Below, piece by piece: positions 8,034 to 16,604 of a DNA stretch of 64,000 nt (position 1 is its first letter; every line of letters begins with the position of its first letter). Location of the stretch: the NCBI GenBank assembly GCA_023417065.1, contig JAEZGH010000161.1:1-64000 (forward strand). Direction: 5' to 3'. A program made the translations under genes and the position numbers. Under the pieces are notes generated by a model. The model did no database searches and was not told where the DNA came from. It saw only the letters and a list, made by a program, of their open reading frames with translations. This DNA is from Bacteroidota bacterium. Its GTDB lineage: Bacteria > Bacteroidota > Bacteroidia > Cytophagales > Cyclobacteriaceae.

Positions 8034-9358
8034 TCAACAGCGAGTTTGCTGAGCAACGTTATGTTTGCAGGGTCGGAATAATCATATTGAAAAATGCCAT
8101 CCTCCCCGATCATGATGAGTATGTCGTTGAAGGGAATGGCATCATATGCGTGAATATTCTTGTAGTGTTTGATGAGCTTGTTATCAATCTCTCGTACATC
8201 CTGGGCGTCGAATACTTTCAAACCATCAGCGCCATCGCAAATGAATAACAAGTCGCCGTCGACACCTAGGCCGTGCGGGTTCGTCATCGGATAAATTCTA
8301 ACAAGACTGGGATTTGCAATATCGGCAATATCTATTACTTCAAGCTGGTTCGTGAAGCCCTGGCATTCCGTACCCGACCGAAGGGTTACGTAGGCATAAT
8401 TATCCTGAACAACCACAGGATCGCAACTTGATATGTGTTGATAAGTACTAACCTTTTGGGGAGCGTCAGGCGTTGTCAGATCGAAAATATGCATTCCTGA
8501 GCTGCTTCCAAGAAAGAGGTAGTTGCCATATGGGAATATTGTTTCGATGTCCCATGCGACGTATTGAGAAGCGGTAGGAGCCGGATCGTTCTCACCTGTG
8601 ATATCAAATGGTAGAATAGCACCGTCACTCAGGGTATAAAGAAAATTGCCTGCTATCGTAAAGCGTGCCATCGAGCCGCCCACTCCGGGGTCAGAGCCGT
8701 TCCCCGGAGCGATGGCAAGACTCGAATAGAATTTTGCCGCGCTTTCTGCGGCAATACCTCCGTTATAAGACACTAACGGAGCCGAATAATCAAAAGAGCA
8801 GTCGCTCTTGTTTACTTCAACCGTTTTTACTTCTCTCCATTCTGTAATTACGCCCCTGATTGCGTCGTAAGAAAAGTCTACGTCAGTATTGAAGTAATTG
8901 AATACATTCTCGCGGCGACTGACTTCACGTATATTCAAGACGTCAGTGATATCAAAAGTAACGAGGTCAACATAACTATCGGCATACAGGGAGTTCCCCT
9001 TTATAGCGAGATCAAAATTGCCCGGTATCTGCAGGAATTTTTTCAAAACCGGTTGAGAGGGATTCGCGTTATCAATAATGTGAATCCCTTTACCAGGGTC
9101 ATTTACAAAAAGATAACTTCCCTTGATGTAAATCTTTCCCACTGAAGAAATCGGACACGGATCAACAAGGCGTGTTTCATCCTGTATCCCCTGGCGCGTC
9201 TGATAAACAGGTTCGAAGTAAGCATAGTGTACTTCTGCTTCGCAACGGTCAGTACATCCTTCCAGAAGAACACTCAGCCCTAAGAGACACGTCAGAAACA
9301 ACAGGGCGTAGAGCGAGACATGCATCCTTCTTTGCAGTCTGGTTTCGAGAGGCTCCAT
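8030..9358 (-). CDS. LVIVD-repeat beta-propeller lipoprotein
   Basis: A 442-residue lipoprotein. The N-terminus has two arginines, a Leu-rich core (residues 14-34) and the lipobox LLEGC with Cys at about 35; a shorter start at 9325 is possible but lacks the positive charge. The rest repeats the LVIVD-type blade (for example GKGIHIIDNANPSQP, YADSYVDLVTFDITD, SGMHIFDLTTPDAPQ, NQLEVIDIADIANPSLV, DGLKVFDAQDV), a surface propeller common in Bacteroidota with no known activity. It lies between the barrel chimera and the small barrel gene and overlaps the latter by 4 bases. Attachment to the outer membrane is inferred. Confidence 0.87.
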   Translation of the reverse strand: MEPLETRLQRRMHVSLYALLFLTCLLGLSVLLEGCTDRCEAEVHYAYFEPVYQTRQGIQDETRLVDPCPISSVGKIYIKGSYLFVNDPGKGIHIIDNANPSQPVLKKFLQIPGNFDLAIKGNSLYADSYVDLVTFDITDVLNIREVSRRENVFNYFNTDVDFSYDAIRGVITEWREVKTVEVNKSDCSFDYSAPLVSYNGGIAAESAAKFYSSLAIAPGNGSDPGVGGSMARFTIAGNFLYTLSDGAILPFDITGENDPAPTASQYVAWDIETIFPYGNYLFLGSSSGMHIFDLTTPDAPQKVSTYQHISSCDPVVVQDNYAYVTLRSGTECQGFTNQLEVIDIADIANPSLVRIYPMTNPHGLGVDGDLLFICDGADGLKVFDAQDVREIDNKLIKHYKNIHAYDAIPFNDILIMIGEDGIFQYDYSDPANITLLSKLAVE

Positions 9359-9410
9359 AAACGGTTTCGGTTTTGCCTTTTAGACACAACCGAAACTCGT
9401 AAGGTTGGAA

Positions 9411-11060
9411 TCACCGGAAAATATAGCGGAAGCGAAGGCCGACATCAAACGTCAATGGAGTTGATTCGATCCCGGTTTCTTCCTTGTAGATCGAATTAAG
9501 CGGATAGCGCAATCCGGGATTGACAGCAATCCTATATTTGTCGCCAAGTCGGTATGTGAATTCGGTGCCCATCAAACCACTGAAGTTGGTTGAACGGTAA
9601 GGCGAATCAGAACCTCGGTCTTGAGTGGCAGGCTTGACACCACTTGCCTTCGTATCAATTGTATTCTGAATAAAGAAATCTGTTGCCACGCCAGCGTTGA
9701 ATTGCAAGCCGAACTTCCTGTCGATGACTATATATCCGGCCTGCACCGGAATACTGATGAATTCGATATTATTACTTACCGAATGTGGCGCCGTAGGGAT
9801 CACCGTATTATTGTTAAACAGCGATGAACCCGCTGCACGAAGATCACTCATTGTCGCCGCTTTGAAATCCATATTCTCGGCGCGAACAACCTGGTTTGAA
9901 ATGTAGGTGGTATTGTTGTTCAGATAGCTTAATCCGCCCTGAAGCACCAGACGATTCGTGATACGGGTTCCCATGCTGATATTCACCGAATAGGCAACGC
10001 CAGAAGCTTCCGCTTGATTCTCTACCGCACTGTTCAGGGCTACCAGCGAACTTGCCTGCGCCGGAGTGCTTGCCTGACCATTATATCCACCTGCAGCAAA
10101 GCCAACCGATGTCCAGACCTTTTCCTTTGAGCCTTCGCTTTCCTTTTTACCCCCCGCACCCTGTTCAGCGAGTTCTTTTTCCAGGTCACTCAATTTGGCC
10201 AGCAGTAGTTGTCCGGGATCTGGCTCTGAACTATTCTCATTCGTATTTGGCTTGCTGGCCCGGTCAGTTGCAGCATTAACCCCGTGTTCTGAATATCCGG
10301 TATCAAGACTACCACCTTCCCCATCAAGCGAATCATCTAACGCAAGAAGACCACCCGTTTGCATTGAAGTATCGCGAAGATACAAATCTGCGCCATCCGA
10401 TTCACTTTCGTGGGAAGGAAGCTTGGTGCTCAGCGCATCATTTTTTGCTACCGGAAGTTCTGTGGTATTTGCAAAACGTTCGGCGGGCGCGCCGTCGCGA
10501 TTTTCGTTATTATCATTGTTCTGTCGCGAAGTTTCCCGAACAAGTGTTGGATCTTTCCTTATGTCCCTACCACCTACTCCATCCGAGCCGCGTATATCCA
10601 GACCTGCCATGGCTCTGCCATCGGAAACTGCACCCTCTTCAGTAAGAATTGGTCTTTCCGAATGAGTGGCTGAAGGTTCCTGCCCTGCATTACTTTCTTC
10701 AATTTGCTGAAGTTTCTTGCTTTTGTCAACGTCCGTCTGGGTTTGAGGCCTCACTGATGTCCGTGTTTCTCCGGTCTCTCTTTCAACAGTAGCGGGTACG
10801 TTAGTCGCCAGCATGCCTGCAGTGTGTCCATCATTGTCACGAAGGAAAAGAATGCCGGCGCCAGTCAGGATCAACGCGAAAGTAATAGAAGCCGCAGCGA
10901 GCATTTGGTAGAAAAATACCCGCTTTTTCATCTTCTTGCTCTCCGCACGTTCCAGCTCCAGCTCAATGTTAACCCATACATTCTCGGAAGGGGATTGCTC
11001 CGCTCCTTTAAATGCATCGGCAAACTCCCTTTCAAATTTTTCCCGCTCCATATCGATCAA
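9411..11060 (-). CDS. Anti-sigma-like membrane protein fused to a beta-barrel-like domain
   Basis: A 549-residue protein. Residues 1-45 are a charged cytoplasmic segment (REKFEREFADAF and NVWVNIELELERA), followed by one membrane helix at about 50-72 (FFYQMLAAASITFALILTGAGILFL), a disordered low-complexity region of about 250 residues, and a C-terminal third with barrel-type strands (VAYSVNISMGTRITNRLVLQGGLSYL, FSGLMGTEFTYRLGDKYRIAVNPGLRYPL, final FRYIFR). It directly follows an ECF sigma gene and overlaps it by 29 bases, so I infer that the N-terminus binds the sigma factor. The layout would link an outer-membrane or periplasmic barrel to cytoplasmic transcription control in one chain. A second ATG at 11051 is possible. 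Confidence 0.78.
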   Translation of the reverse strand: MIDMEREKFEREFADAFKGAEQSPSENVWVNIELELERAESKKMKKRVFFYQMLAAASITFALILTGAGILFLRDNDGHTAGMLATNVPATVERETGETRTSVRPQTQTDVDKSKKLQQIEESNAGQEPSATHSERPILTEEGAVSDGRAMAGLDIRGSDGVGGRDIRKDPTLVRETSRQNNDNNENRDGAPAERFANTTELPVAKNDALSTKLPSHESESDGADLYLRDTSMQTGGLLALDDSLDGEGGSLDTGYSEHGVNAATDRASKPNTNENSSEPDPGQLLLAKLSDLEKELAEQGAGGKKESEGSKEKVWTSVGFAAGGYNGQASTPAQASSLVALNSAVENQAEASGVAYSVNISMGTRITNRLVLQGGLSYLNNNTTYISNQVVRAENMDFKAATMSDLRAAGSSLFNNNTVIPTAPHSVSNNIEFISIPVQAGYIVIDRKFGLQFNAGVATDFFIQNTIDTKASGVKPATQDRGSDSPYRSTNFSGLMGTEFTYRLGDKYRIAVNPGLRYPLNSIYKEETGIESTPLTFDVGLRFRYIFR

Positions 11061-11589
11061 AATAAGTAGACTCCTTGGCTAATTTTTGTTGCAGCAGACT
11101 CTTGGCCCGCGCAAACTGCGATTTCGACGTCCCCTCCGAAATTCCGAGCTGTTCTGCAATTTCTTTGTGGCTGTATCCTTCAATCGCAAATAAGTTAAAT
11201 ACTATCTGGCATCCCTGAGGCAGCGATTGGATCATTTCCAGCAGCTGCTGGAAATTGATACCTGATATACTGATCTCATTTTCCGGCAGTTCAATTTCCT
11301 GCACGTCAACCATGGGATAGAGATAAAGTTTCTTGCGTTGTACGTTGAGGGCCGTATTGACCATTATGCGGGTTATCCACGTTTCCAGTTTCGACTCCTG
11401 GCGAAAATCTTTAATAGCGTTGAACACCTTGACGAAACCTTCCTGGAGAATGTCTTCCGCTTCCGCGGTAGTTTTCGAGTACCGAAGGCATAGAACCGTC
11501 ATTTTTCGGCAAAAGCGGTCATATAGGGCCCGCTGAGCGGTCCTTTCTCCTTTCCGGCAACCTTCTATGAGCTCTTGTTCCGTGAGCAT
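11032..11589 (-). CDS. ECF-type RNA polymerase sigma-70 factor
   Basis: A 185-residue extracytoplasmic-function sigma factor. Region 2 covers about residues 20-85 (RALYDRFCRKMTVLCLRYS, DILQEGFVKVFNAI, WITRIMVNTALN) and region 4 about 115-175 with a helix-turn-helix (GYSHKEIAEQLGISEGTSKSQ). I start it at the ATG at 11589 (MLTEQELIEGC), the usual family start; the frame runs open to 11613. It heads the minus-strand operon with the anti-sigma-like chimera (overlap 29 bases), the LVIVD lipoprotein and the small barrel, so it probably controls these envelope genes and is held by the chimera. It is divergent from the T9SS plug gene. Confidence 0.92.
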   Translation of the reverse strand: MLTEQELIEGCRKGERTAQRALYDRFCRKMTVLCLRYSKTTAEAEDILQEGFVKVFNAIKDFRQESKLETWITRIMVNTALNVQRKKLYLYPMVDVQEIELPENEISISGINFQQLLEMIQSLPQGCQIVFNLFAIEGYSHKEIAEQLGISEGTSKSQFARAKSLLQQKLAKESTYFDRYGAGKI

Positions 11590-11722
11590 GTACCCGTTAT
11601 AACGGCAAATCAATGGTTAGACACAGGGGAGATCCAAAAAGTTGGGATTGTATTTTCATTTCCAAACAAGAAGTGACATGTTTGATACGTTTAACCATCC
11701 GTCAATGTTTCCTTCCGTGTTT

Positions 11723-13006
11723 ATGCGACGAACCCTGGCCTTTTTGACACTTGCACTACTGCTGATTCTGGTGGCGTGCACTCCCCTGCCACAAACTTCC
11801 ACTAATTCCGGCGCTAATCCTAAGGCGTTGCGTCTTGAAGATACGACCTATGAAGTTGAGATTAAAACCGTTCGCCTCTACCCAAGGGGTAATGCCCTTG
11901 CGCCGGCAACGGCAAGTCTGCAAGGCCAGAATCTCGTACTCGAATTCGACGACCTGACGGATCAGCGCGATAACTACAATGCACGCATTATCCACTGCAA
12001 CAAAGACTGGACCCAATCGGGGTTGCAGGACCTTGACTTCCTGGCCGACTTCAATGAGTTTCCCCTGAACAACAGTGAGTTCTCTGTCGATACCCACGTA
12101 CCCTATGTGCACTATTGGTTCGAAATACCGCGCGTCAAACTTCCTGGTAATTATGTCCTCGCTATTTACCGCGGTACGGATAAAGCAGACGTAATACTAA
12201 GTCGTCGGTTTATGATTTTCGATAACCGCGTCAAGTTCGTCAATGAACGGAATCTCGTGGGCGCGGGTGCGATTGCGCGCGTCAATCAGCAGATCAACTT
12301 CACCATCAATCACTCCAACATCGAAATTCTGAATCCCATGCAGGACGTCTACGTAACTATTCGCCAGAACCAACGATGGGATAACGCGATCTTTGACGCC
12401 AAACCGAGTTTTGTACGCGACATCGAAAAGGAACTCGAATATCGGTTCTTTGATGAAGCTAAAATGTTCCGCGGAGGAAATGAATTTCGTTTCTTCGATA
12501 TGCGATCGCTGAACAACCCGGGACGTAACGTCGCTTATGTCAACCGGAGTACAAAACCCCACGAAGTTTACCTCGGGAAAGACAAGGACCGGTCGCACGA
12601 GGCGTATTCGCAGTACGATGAGTTAAACGGCAACTACATCATACAGAACTACGACTTCCAGGATCCCACGTTCTCCAATTACGCATGGGTAAATTTCTCA
12701 CTGGAAAGCAAGCCGGTACGAGGCGAGGTGTATGTAATCGGAGCGTTTAACAATTGGAACCTGAATAATCAAAACCGAATGCAGTACGATTCCGCCCAGG
12801 GGTTATACACATCGCGACTGTTGCTGAAGCAGGGTTGGTACGACTACCAGTACTATGTAAAATCCGGATCGTTGCCACCGCACTACTTTGAAGGCAGTCA
12901 CTTCGAAACGGAAAACCGGTATGAGATCTTCGTCTATTATCGGCCTTTCCAACCACGTGCAGATCTGTTAATCGGATATTTGCAGATTGCCGAAAATCCG
13001 CGCTAA
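11723..13006 (+). CDS. DUF5103 type IX secretion system plug protein, lipoprotein
   Basis: A 427-residue DUF5103 protein. In Bacteroidota this family includes the plug that closes the SprA translocon pore of the type IX secretion system. A lipoprotein signal (RR, Leu-rich core, LILVAC) sets the start at 11723; two earlier in-frame ATGs (11642, 11705) give longer leaders. The mature protein begins with a Ser/Asn linker, then the first plug domain (LRLEDTTYEVEIKTVRLYP; DNYNARIIHCNKDW) and a C-terminal beta-sandwich with GEVYVIGAFNNWNL, like a carbohydrate-binding E-set fold. The giant C-terminal-domain protein at 20-29 kb is a plausible cargo of the same system. Confidence 0.85.
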   Translation: MRRTLAFLTLALLLILVACTPLPQTSTNSGANPKALRLEDTTYEVEIKTVRLYPRGNALAPATASLQGQNLVLEFDDLTDQRDNYNARIIHCNKDWTQSGLQDLDFLADFNEFPLNNSEFSVDTHVPYVHYWFEIPRVKLPGNYVLAIYRGTDKADVILSRRFMIFDNRVKFVNERNLVGAGAIARVNQQINFTINHSNIEILNPMQDVYVTIRQNQRWDNAIFDAKPSFVRDIEKELEYRFFDEAKMFRGGNEFRFFDMRSLNNPGRNVAYVNRSTKPHEVYLGKDKDRSHEAYSQYDELNGNYIIQNYDFQDPTFSNYAWVNFSLESKPVRGEVYVIGAFNNWNLNNQNRMQYDSAQGLYTSRLLLKQGWYDYQYYVKSGSLPPHYFEGSHFETENRYEIFVYYRPFQPRADLLIGYLQIAENPR

Positions 13007-13803
13007 GCGTAAGTGGCGTCCTGGTGGGTCGCGCGCTGGATGGGATCGTTGTTGGCTATATCCAGCATCCCGAAACCTTTGTAGGTGAAGTATCCGAGGC
13101 CATTTTCATAGACGAACTGCTGCACTTCACGTGCTGCATAAAGGATGAAAGGGAATGTGTACCCTCTTACTTCAAACTTCACATCGTTGTCGAAGAGTGG
13201 ATAGATGCGCGCAAATTTCTTATGAGATGCCTGGATGCGCTGGATATAATCCTTGTCGGGAACGAGCTGAAACTTATAAAACCCGGCAAGCTGCTCATGG
13301 GTGTATTTACCCGTAGCTTCCATCCGCGCAATCGTGCATTCGTAAAGCATATCTGAAAATTCATCGCTTTCAGGCGCAATGAATTTCTTTCCGGAGTCAT
13401 CATTAAAGGCGGCGGGCATCACCACTACAGGCGAGATACAAAGAAAACGTGACTCATCAGTCACTTTTACGATCTCTTCGTCTTCTGCTGATTCAGGTAT
13501 GAGATGGAGGTTTCCAACGATGATTTCCCGTTGCTCAAACACACGGGCAAGAAAGTACTCCTTGAAGTTTTTATCGCCGCATGAAAACACCAAGGTGACC
13601 TTGGACGAAAAATAATGCAGGCCTTTGCGACTTACTTTCGTCTGGCCTTTGAGTCCTGAAAAATTGTATTGATTATACTCAATATAATCCTTCCGCGGAC
13701 CGAAAATCAGCAATCCCTTAATTACCTGAGCAAGTAAGTATTGATGATGAAAGGGAACGTAGGCTCCCCGGTTTTTTAGCGAAAAAATGATTCTGGTCCT
13801 CAA
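13003..13803 (-). CDS. cas6: Orphan CRISPR-associated endoribonuclease Cas6
   Basis: A 266-residue Cas6-type protein of two ferredoxin-like RAMP domains. The N-terminus (RTRIIFSLKNRG, then PFHHQYLLAQVIKGLL) matches Cas6, with histidines 19-20 near the expected catalytic position. The middle YNFSGLKG...KGLHYFSSKVTLVFSC and the C-terminal YTFPFILYAAREVQQFVYENG followed by the glycine-rich FTYKGFGMLDIA loop are diagnostic. Cas6 cuts pre-crRNA inside repeats. No repeat array or other cas gene lies in the window, so its substrate is unknown. The start codon is TTG after an AAGGGA Shine-Dalgarno-like stretch; there is no ATG upstream in frame. It overlaps the plug gene end by 4 bases. Confidence 0.85.
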   Translation of the reverse strand: MRTRIIFSLKNRGAYVPFHHQYLLAQVIKGLLIFGPRKDYIEYNQYNFSGLKGQTKVSRKGLHYFSSKVTLVFSCGDKNFKEYFLARVFEQREIIVGNLHLIPESAEDEEIVKVTDESRFLCISPVVVMPAAFNDDSGKKFIAPESDEFSDMLYECTIARMEATGKYTHEQLAGFYKFQLVPDKDYIQRIQASHKKFARIYPLFDNDVKFEVRGYTFPFILYAAREVQQFVYENGLGYFTYKGFGMLDIANNDPIQRATHQDATYA

Positions 13804-13932
13804 GTCCCTTAAGATTAAGTCGGGATAAAAAATTAACCAATTTGTAAAAATGAAATGGACCCGTTTTTGAAACGAGCAGTTTATAAAGCTAAGAAAAAAT
13901 CGGGAAGCTGAAAATCATAAAAACGTGAAAAA

Positions 13933-15030
13933 CTATACATTAAACCGGAAATGCATAATATCGCCGTCAGCTACCACATACTCCTTCCCCTCAACAGCCA
14001 TTTTTCCGGCTTCCTTACACCCAGCTTCTGACTTATATTTTTGATAATCAGCCAGTTTTATCACTTCAGCCCGGATGAATCCCTTTTCAAAGTCCGAGTG
14101 TATTACACCCGCAGCCTGTGGCGCTTTCCACCCTTTTTTGATCGTCCAGGCCCTCACTTCCTTCTCTCCTGCCGTAAAATAGGTGATCAGATCCAGCAAG
14201 CTGTAGCTCGCGCGGATCAACTTGTTCAAGCCTGATTCGGTGAGGCCGTACTCCTCCAGGAAAACCTTCCGGTCTTCTTCAGATTCAAGTTCAGCGATTT
14301 GGGCTTCAATGGCGGCACTGATAACGACAACCTCTGCATTTTCGCCCTTCACATGCTCCTTCAAGGCATCCACAAACTTGTTTCCTGTATGGATTGAACC
14401 CTCATCTACGTTAGCAACATAAATGACGGGCTTGGCAGTTAATAACTGAAGGTCAGCAACAGCTTTTTTGTCATCGTCTTCTACCTGAACCGATCTTGCG
14501 TTTTTACCACCTGAAAGTGCCTCGCGGTACATGGTGAGAACAGCAAGTTCCTTCTTCAGTTTCGCATCACCGGCTTTCGCGGCCTTTTCAACCCGGCTGA
14601 TTTTTTTCTCTAGCGATTCAAGATCCTTAAGCTGTAGTTCTGTGTCGATGATCTCCTTGTCAGACACCGGATCCACTTTCCCGTCGACGTGTACGATGTT
14701 ATCATTCTCGAAACACCTTACTACGTGAACAATTGCGTCGACTTCCCGTATGTTGGCGAGGAACTGGTTTCCAAGCCCTTCACCCTTGCTGGCACCTTTC
14801 ACCAACCCGGCGATATCCACGAACTCAATAGTTGCCGGAAGTACGCGTTGCGGATTTACAAGTTGTTCGAGGGCCTTGAGACGTTCGTCGGGAACGGTAA
14901 TGATTCCCACATTCGGTTCTATCGTACAAAAAGGGAAATTGGCCGCCTCTGCCTTGTTATTGGAGATCGCGTTAAAAAGGGTGGACTTGCCCACATTCGG
15001 AAGCCCTACTATACCACACTGAAGTGCCAT
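13933..15030 (-). CDS. ychF: Redox-responsive ATPase YchF/OLA1
   Basis: A 365-residue Obg-family P-loop protein that hydrolyses ATP rather than GTP. Walker A is GLPNVGKS (9-16); the G2/G3 regions include NFPFCTIEPNVG and DIAGLVKGASKGEGLGN; the nucleotide specificity loop reads NVDE instead of NKxD, the YchF hallmark. A central coiled coil (about 125-200) and a C-terminal TGS domain (about 280-365, FTAGEKEVRAWTIKKG) complete the family layout. The start is the ATG at 15030; the frame extends upstream but homologues begin MALQCGIVGLP. YchF binds ribosomes and modulates stress responses in other bacteria. Confidence 0.95.
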   Translation of the reverse strand: MALQCGIVGLPNVGKSTLFNAISNNKAEAANFPFCTIEPNVGIITVPDERLKALEQLVNPQRVLPATIEFVDIAGLVKGASKGEGLGNQFLANIREVDAIVHVVRCFENDNIVHVDGKVDPVSDKEIIDTELQLKDLESLEKKISRVEKAAKAGDAKLKKELAVLTMYREALSGGKNARSVQVEDDDKKAVADLQLLTAKPVIYVANVDEGSIHTGNKFVDALKEHVKGENAEVVVISAAIEAQIAELESEEDRKVFLEEYGLTESGLNKLIRASYSLLDLITYFTAGEKEVRAWTIKKGWKAPQAAGVIHSDFEKGFIRAEVIKLADYQKYKSEAGCKEAGKMAVEGKEYVVADGDIMHFRFNV

Positions 15031-15114
15031 CGATTTGCTTTTGATTGAGGGCGCAAATATAGGGTTTGCTGACACAAATAGGTCCCGTTTTTTTGATTTT
15101 GGGACAGATCAGAC

Positions 15115-15148
15115 GATAAAAAAAGCCTCTGTAGGTGCAGAGGCTTTT
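15115..15148 (-). terminator. Intrinsic terminator of the DUF3276 gene
   Basis: A perfect 11-bp stem (15121-15131 with 15138-15148, loop of 6) is followed on the minus strand by a run of seven T. It lies just after the stop of the DUF3276 gene and before ychF, so ychF probably has its own promoter. Confidence 0.85.
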
Positions 15149-15170
15149 CCGGTATAGGTTCAGGTAAAAT

Positions 15171-15530
15171 TCAGTCCCATTTGAGTTCCGTGTCGAGGCT
15201 TCCATCCTTCGACTCCGTTACTGCAGCCTCTTCGTTTTCATGAACATGATCGAACTGCGAAAAATCGACGTTCGGCATCAGCTCAGTCTTAACATGGTTC
15301 ACCGTGTTGTTCAACGCATCGAGGAATTTATTGAAGTCCTCCTTATAAAGAAAGATTTTGTGTTTTTCGTAAGTGAACCCGTCCTCCTTGAAACGTTTTT
15401 TGCTCTCTGTAATGGTCAGGTAGTAATCGTTCGAACGTGTAGACTTCACATCAAAGAAGTAGGTCCTTTTCCCGGCTTTTACTTTCGCTGAGTAAATTTC
15501 ATCCCTGCCGTTTGTCTTATTTTCTTCCAC
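15171..15530 (-). CDS. DUF3276 (Pur-alpha-like) nucleic-acid-binding protein
   Basis: A 119-residue protein with a single PUR-type repeat (IYSAKVKAGKRTYFFDVKSTRSNDYYLTITESKK, then HKIFLYKEDFNKFLDALNNTVNHVK) and an acidic C-terminal tail. Family members bind single-stranded nucleic acids; the Borrelia homologue BpuR is a transcript and DNA-binding regulator. The start codon is GTG (VEENKT) preceded by GAAGGA, a good ribosome site; no better ATG exists. It stands as its own transcript between the divergent DUF58 gene and its terminator. Confidence 0.88.
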   Translation of the reverse strand: MEENKTNGRDEIYSAKVKAGKRTYFFDVKSTRSNDYYLTITESKKRFKEDGFTYEKHKIFLYKEDFNKFLDALNNTVNHVKTELMPNVDFSQFDHVHENEEAAVTESKDGSLDTELKWD

Positions 15531-15698
15531 AATCCTTCAATTTTAGTGTTAGGTTTAAAGTTTGGTAACAACTAAGTTACTATTTTGACCATTTAATCCA
15601 AAAGAACCAATTATTATTTGCCGAATAAAGGCTTAAATGACCGTTTTCCATCGTAAAAACATTCTAATTAATCAGTATTATTTGATTTTTCCAAAAAA

Positions 15699-16604
15699 GT
15701 GAAGCTAGATCTTAAAAACATTAAGGACTCCGGAAGTCTGGAGCTTCTGGCACATCAGCTGGTGGAAGGGTTTATCACAGGTCTTCACAAGAGTCCGTAT
15801 CACGGCTTTTCTGTTGAGTTTGCAGAGCACAAAGTTTATAATGAAGGCGAGAGCACCAGGCATATCGACTGGAAGGTTTATGCCCGGACCGACAGGTTGT
15901 TCACCAAGAGGTATGAAGAGGAAACAAACCTACGCTGCCTTATTGCTCTCGACACCTCGGCGTCTATGTACTATCCGCACGAGACAAAAGCCAAGATCCG
16001 CTTTGCAAAATACGCCGCCGCTGCCCTGGGATTTCTGTTGAACAAACAAAGAGATGCGGTGGGCCTCTGCCTCTTTTCTGATAAGATCGAGATGCTTACC
16101 CAGATGAAATCCACTCCTACGCATCTGGATAAACTCCTGCGAAACCTTAACGATCTGGAGTCACACACGCCGCCGGCAAAAGCAACGAATGTGGCTGCTA
16201 TCCTGCATGAAATCGCCGAGAAAATTCACAAGCGTTCACTCGTCGTAATCTTCAGCGACATGTTTGATGCCGAGGAAGATACGGATGAATTGTTCAAGGC
16301 GCTGCAGCACCTTAAACATAACAAACACGAGGTGATCGTTTTTCATGTGATGGACAACGAGACGGAGCTTTTTTTCGAGTTTGAAGAAAGACCAATGGAG
16401 TTCGTGGATCTCGAGAGTGGGGAAAGGCTCGCACTAAATCCCGGGGAGGTTAAGGAGCACTACCGCGCCGAGGCCAGCCGGTTTCATAAGGCACTGAAGA
16501 TGCGGTGCAACCAATACAAGATCGATTTCATAGAGGCTGACGTTAGCACCGATTTCGACGTTATCCTCCAGACGTACCTGATCAAACGCGCCAAAATGCG
16601 CTAA
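15699..16604 (+). CDS. DUF58 domain-containing protein
   Basis: A 301-residue cytoplasmic protein with the DUF58 domain, related to von Willebrand type A folds: GLHKSPYHGFSVEFAEHKVYNEGE and RHIDWKVYARTDRLFTKRYEEE at residues 27-75, then DTSASMYYP as the metal-site-like motif at about 84. DUF58 proteins usually act with MoxR AAA ATPases in envelope or stress functions, but no moxR is next to it here. The start codon is GTG (15699); conserved residues begin at once (MKLDLKNIK), so a later ATG would truncate it. Its stop codon abuts the 3' end of the inserted group II intron. Confidence 0.9.
   Translation: MKLDLKNIKDSGSLELLAHQLVEGFITGLHKSPYHGFSVEFAEHKVYNEGESTRHIDWKVYARTDRLFTKRYEEETNLRCLIALDTSASMYYPHETKAKIRFAKYAAAALGFLLNKQRDAVGLCLFSDKIEMLTQMKSTPTHLDKLLRNLNDLESHTPPAKATNVAAILHEIAEKIHKRSLVVIFSDMFDAEEDTDELFKALQHLKHNKHEVIVFHVMDNETELFFEFEERPMEFVDLESGERLALNPGEVKEHYRAEASRFHKALKMRCNQYKIDFIEADVSTDFDVILQTYLIKRAKMR

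Noticed and set aside
15076..15115. ggtccc...gggac palindrome as terminator
   Set aside because: The stem is only about 5-6 bp and encloses a T run in the loop; the downstream hairpin at 15121-15148 is a much better terminator.
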